A DNA stretch of 7,455 nucleotides from CF-96 sp028287605. Its GTDB lineage: Bacteria; Chloroflexota; Dormibacteria; Aeolococcales; Aeolococcaceae. This document shows, piece after piece, positions 4,632 through 7,455 of the stretch. Each line of letters starts with the position of its first letter. Within the stretch, counting starts at the first letter, position 1. The stretch covers positions 1-7,455 of the forward strand of contig JAXDLT010000309.1 of assembly GCA_034666465.1 (NCBI GenBank), written 5' to 3'. The position numbers were made by a program, and so were the translations under genes. Under the pieces are notes generated by a model that was not told the origin of the DNA, did not search any database, and saw nothing but the letters and a program-made list of their open reading frames with translations.

Positions 4632-6038
4632 TCAGAAGCGGTAGTAGATGAACGGGGCGACGCCCTGGGGGCCGAGCACGCCGATGCCGACCAGCGCGGC
4701 GGCGAGCGCGGTGCCCTGCAGCGCCGGAGCGAGGTGCGAGAAGCGCGCCACCGCGCGTCCCACCATCCCCGCCGGCAGGTACTGGACGCCGATGCCGAGA
4801 CCGATGGCGAGCACCACCGGCAGGGTGAGCAGCGGGGCGGATCCGCCCCCGGTCACCAGCCGGCCGAGCAGGCCGAAGGCGGTGCCCAGCGAGTCGGCGC
4901 GGAAGAAGATCCAGGCCAGGCAGACGACATGGAAGGTGAGCAGGCGTCCCAGGACGCGGGCGGTCCCCGGGTCGAGGTCGGGCGCGCGGCCGCGCAGCCG
5001 CCGCTCGGCGACGAGGAAGGCGCCGTGGATGCCGCCCCAGACCACGAAGGTCCAGGCGGCACCGTGCCAGAGGCCGCCCAGCAGCATGGTCAGCATCAGG
5101 TTGCGCGCGGTGAACAGCCGCGACCCCCGCGAGCCGCCGAGAGGCACGTACAGGTAGTCGCGCAGCCACCGCGAGAGGGTCATGTGCCAGCGGTGCCAGA
5201 AGTCCTGCAGGCTGGTGGCGGTGTAGGGCGCGTTGAAGTTGGCGGGGAAGCGGATGCCCATCAGCAGCGCGCAGCCGATGGCGATGTCGGTGTAGCCGCT
5301 GAAGTCGGCCCAGATCTGCACCGCGTAGCCATAGACGGCGGCGAGCACCTCGAGCCGCGAGTGCGCCGCCGGCGCGGCGAAGACGGGGTCGACCACCGCG
5401 GTGGCGAGGAAGCCGGCGAGCACCACCTTCTTGACGAGGCCGCCGAGGATCAGGCACAGGGCACGGCCGCCGTCGACCCGGGGCTCGGCGGGGTTGCGCC
5501 GCAGCTGGGGGATGAACTCGCGGGCGCGGACGATCGGCCCGGCGACCACGTGGGGGAAGAAGGCGAGGTAGACGGCGAAGTCGAGGCGCGAGGCGGGCTC
5601 GATGGACGACCGGTACACGTCGACGACGTAGCTGATCGCCTGGAAGGTGAAGAACGAGATGCCCACCGGCAGCACCACCTGGAGCAGCGGCAGCGGGGCG
5701 CCGATGCCGAGGTGGCCGAGAGCGTTCTCCAGCGAGCTGGCGAAGAAGCCGGCGTACTTGAAGAAGCCGAGGGTGACCAGGTCGCCGGCGACGGCGAGTG
5801 CCAGCAGGGTGCGCCGCCTCGCCGCCGAGCGGCTGCGCGCGATCGCCTCGGCGGCGACCTGGTTGACCACCGTCGCGGCCGCCAGAAGCCCACAGAAACG
5901 CCAGTCCCACCAGCTGTAGAAGACGTAGCTCGCCAGCAGGACGAGCAGCTTCCAGCGGGTGCCGAAGGCCGGAACGAGCCAGCTCAGCGCCAGGACGATG
6001 GTGAAGAAGACGGCAAAGTCGACAGTTGTGAAGAGCAC
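4632..6038 (-). CDS. MBOAT family membrane O-acyltransferase (AlgI/DltB-like)
   Basis: This 468-residue multi-pass membrane protein likely takes acyl groups from a cytosolic donor (acetyl-CoA in AlgI/PatA-type enzymes) and moves them across the membrane. Family marks are clear: the LPVGISFFTFQ block (123-133) followed by YVVDVYR, FPHVVAGPIVRA (161-172), DFSGYTDIAIG (245-255), FNAPY (268-272), FWHRWHMTLSRWLRDYLYVPLGG (within 280-302) and GGLWHGAAW (321-329). H325 is the invariant catalytic histidine; H282 or H285 is the second. WIFFRA (376-381) is typical of AlgI relatives. About ten or more hydrophobic segments fill the rest. Translation starts at GTG (6036-6038): its N-terminus MLFTTVDFAVFF matches the family start. 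GGGGAAG lies about 11 bases upstream, a somewhat long spacing. It lies upstream of, and is tightly coupled to, the SGNH hydrolase gene. The closest characterised analogues are AlgI-AlgJ/X and PatA-PatB. The acceptor is not identifiable from sequence. Confidence 0.93.
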   Translation of the reverse strand: MLFTTVDFAVFFTIVLALSWLVPAFGTRWKLLVLLASYVFYSWWDWRFCGLLAAATVVNQVAAEAIARSRSAARRRTLLALAVAGDLVTLGFFKYAGFFASSLENALGHLGIGAPLPLLQVVLPVGISFFTFQAISYVVDVYRSSIEPASRLDFAVYLAFFPHVVAGPIVRAREFIPQLRRNPAEPRVDGGRALCLILGGLVKKVVLAGFLATAVVDPVFAAPAAHSRLEVLAAVYGYAVQIWADFSGYTDIAIGCALLMGIRFPANFNAPYTATSLQDFWHRWHMTLSRWLRDYLYVPLGGSRGSRLFTARNLMLTMLLGGLWHGAAWTFVVWGGIHGAFLVAERRLRGRAPDLDPGTARVLGRLLTFHVVCLAWIFFRADSLGTAFGLLGRLVTGGGSAPLLTLPVVLAIGLGIGVQYLPAGMVGRAVARFSHLAPALQGTALAAALVGIGVLGPQGVAPFIYYRF

Positions 6039-6085
6039 CCAGGTACCCGCTTCCCCGCACGGCGAGCTTCCTCTCGGAGCGCTGC

Positions 6086-6115
6086 ATTCAAGCCCTCCGG
6101 GCAGGGGTCCGTCAA
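6086..6115 (-). promoter_or_regulatory. Candidate promoter for the MBOAT-SGNH pair
   Basis: On the minus strand TTGACG (6110-6115) and TTGAAT (6086-6091) are separated by 18 bases, a fair -35/-10 match. The start would be near 6079, leaving a leader of about 40 bases. The -35 is flanked by direct repeats of CGGACCC (6105-6111 and 6116-6122 on the plus strand). The pair could also be read through from the propeller gene, since no strong terminator separates them; only a 4-bp GCCC/GGGC hairpin lies in the gap. Confidence 0.4.
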
Positions 6116-6131
6116 GGGTCCGAGGGCCCGG

Positions 6132-7455
6132 TCAGACCCCGGTCACCGCCACGATCGAGTTCCCCGATCCGACCACCAGGGTGCCGCCCAGGCTCGCCGG
6201 GGTGGCGAAGTGGACGGTCGGCCCGACCTCGACGCGCGCGCGCACCGCGCCGCTCGCGGGGTCGAGCGCAAGGAGGGTGGTCTGGCCCGAGCCGGTGGCC
6301 CACACCGCGCCGCCCGCGACGATCGGCGAGCCGGTCGGGGGACCGGTCCACGCCACCGAGAAGGCGGCTCCGGGCCCGATGCGCAGCGCCCGCAGCCCCT
6401 GGACGCAGGGCACGTACAGGTAGGGCGCGGCGAAGGCGGTGCCGCCGTAGGAGCCGCCCCGGCAGACCTCCGCGGCGAACGCCGCGCCCCCGACGCCGCC
6501 GAGGTGGCCGGCGCGGAGCAGGTAGCCGCGGCCGGACTTGCCCCCCTGGAAGAGGAGGCCGCCGCCCACCGCCGCCGGGCTGATGGAGCCGACGTCGGTG
6601 TCGGCGGCGTTGAGCAGGCGCCAGTCGGCGGGCGCCCACTGGTCGACCTGGTGGAGGTCGGGCGAGAGCCGGAGCACCGAGTCGCCGCCGTCGAGCGTGG
6701 TCGCGGCCTCGCTGTTTCCGGTGGCCACCAGCAGGGTCCCGTCGCTGTCCACCACCGGTCCCGCGGGCGCCCAGATCCCCGCCTCGCGGGTGCTCGGCAC
6801 CCGGAAGTCGAGCAGCGGGCCGCTGCCGTCGGCGGCCACCGCGACCACCCAGCCGTGGTAGGCGCCGCAGTCGCCGAGGAGCCCGCCGAAGGCGACCACG
6901 ACCCGGCCGGCGTCGAGCGTGAGGGCGGCGCGCTGCTGCTGGGCGATCGCGGTCATCCCCGGCGGGTCGACGCCGCGCCGCCAGCGCACCCTGCCGCTGC
7001 CCAGCTCGACGGCGGCCAGAGTGTGGATCCCGGGGGTGGTCTCGGCGACCGCGTAGACCAGCTGCGCGGCGCGGTCCACGACCGGGGTGCCGGTGATGCC
7101 GAGGGGGAAGATGTTCCCGCAGGGCAGCATCGAGCGCGGCACCGGCGTGCCCAGGTGCGCCTGCCAGGCGACGGCGCCGCTGCCGGCGTCGAGCGAGTAC
7201 AGCGAGTCGCCCTCGGTGGCGACGATGACGTGACCGTCGACCAGCAGCGGCTCGGCGTAGACGTCGCCGTCGAGGGCGGCCGAGTGCCAGAGCACGCGCG
7301 GCGAGCCCACCGGCGGCGAGCTGCGGTCGACCCCGGTGCGGGCGGCGTCGCCGTGATAGGTCGTCCAGGCCGGCCCGGTGAGCGCGGGTGCGGCGGTGCC
7401 CGGCGTCCCGGAGGGAGCGGCGGCGGGCGGCGCCCCGCAGGCGGCGAGCAGGAGC
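6132..7455 (-). CDS. PQQ-type beta-propeller lipoprotein (5' end outside window)
   Basis: The frame runs off the right edge, so 440 residues and the stop are visible. A GTG at 7310 is an internal Val, not the start: the frame continues upstream as LLLAAC-GAPP, the end of a lipoprotein signal peptide with the lipid-modified Cys at 7437-7439. After a Pro/Ala/Thr linker comes TYHGDAARTG, a common lead-in of PQQ-like propellers. Repeated blades follow, such as GDSLYSLDAGSGAVAW and LLALDPASGAVRARV, each pairing a beta stretch with an LDxxSG turn. Four further cysteines (visible residues 112, 196, 331 and 350) could form disulfides. It is likely an extracytoplasmic membrane-anchored scaffold or binding protein. 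Sugar or alcohol dehydrogenase activity cannot be claimed, because I see no clear PQQ-dehydrogenase active-site signature. It lies 93 bases upstream of the MBOAT gene in the same orientation, so a shared role in envelope modification is possible but not shown. Confidence 0.85.
   Translation of the reverse strand, partial: LLLAACGAPPAAAPSGTPGTAAPALTGPAWTTYHGDAARTGVDRSSPPVGSPRVLWHSAALDGDVYAEPLLVDGHVIVATEGDSLYSLDAGSGAVAWQAHLGTPVPRSMLPCGNIFPLGITGTPVVDRAAQLVYAVAETTPGIHTLAAVELGSGRVRWRRGVDPPGMTAIAQQQRAALTLDAGRVVVAFGGLLGDCGAYHGWVVAVAADGSGPLLDFRVPSTREAGIWAPAGPVVDSDGTLLVATGNSEAATTLDGGDSVLRLSPDLHQVDQWAPADWRLLNAADTDVGSISPAAVGGGLLFQGGKSGRGYLLRAGHLGGVGGAAFAAEVCRGGSYGGTAFAAPYLYVPCVQGLRALRIGPGAAFSVAWTGPPTGSPIVAGGAVWATGSGQTTLLALDPASGAVRARVEVGPTVHFATPASLGGTLVVGSGNSIVAVTGV

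Noticed and set aside
4612..6087. N-terminal 492-codon extension of the SGNH frame
   Set aside because: It overlaps the clear MBOAT gene in another frame and is Arg/Pro-rich without domains. The real start at 4611 has a strong ribosome site.

Overview
The window is a very GC-rich stretch of bacterial chromosome. It carries five protein-coding genes, one of them cut by the right edge, and no tRNA, rRNA, transposase or CRISPR array that I can see. High GC, a lipoprotein, a sortase-like sorting signal and actinobacterial-style protein sequences suggest a Gram-positive-type, high-GC lineage such as Actinomycetota, Chloroflexota or Candidatus Dormibacterota. The sequence alone does not settle which.

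Left block (1-2432, minus strand): an array of short hairpin-forming tandem repeats (1-189) abuts the stop codon of a threonine dehydratase gene (ilvA, 191-1462). Upstream of ilvA in the same orientation, 97 bases away, is a gene for a response-regulator-like protein. Its receiver domain has Glu where the phosphorylated Asp should be, and its C-terminal half reads as a decayed GGDEF domain.

Centre (2433-3579): a 400-base divergent intergenic region holds probable promoters facing both ways, (GGCC)4, a hairpin and short direct repeats. It leads into a plus-strand gene for a small secreted protein with a Thr-Pro-Lys-Ala repeat stalk, an Asp/Ser/Lys-rich segment and a TPKTG wall-sorting-like tail. 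The gene ends at a strong GC hairpin, and a second hairpin follows in the convergent gap.

Right block (3580-7455, minus strand): in transcription order, a PQQ-type beta-propeller lipoprotein (5' end outside the window), an AlgI/DltB-like MBOAT membrane acyltransferase, and a membrane-anchored DUF459-type SGNH hydrolase. The last two form a tight pair 20 bases apart. By analogy with AlgI/AlgJ-AlgX and PatA/PatB, they probably move acyl (acetyl) groups across the membrane and onto an envelope glycan. With the TPKTG protein next door, the right two thirds of the window is mostly cell-surface functions.

I do not see a clearly new multi-gene system. The best candidates for follow-up are the doubly degenerate REC-GGDEF regulator, the repeat array, the atypical sorting signal, and the MBOAT/SGNH pair beside the propeller lipoprotein.
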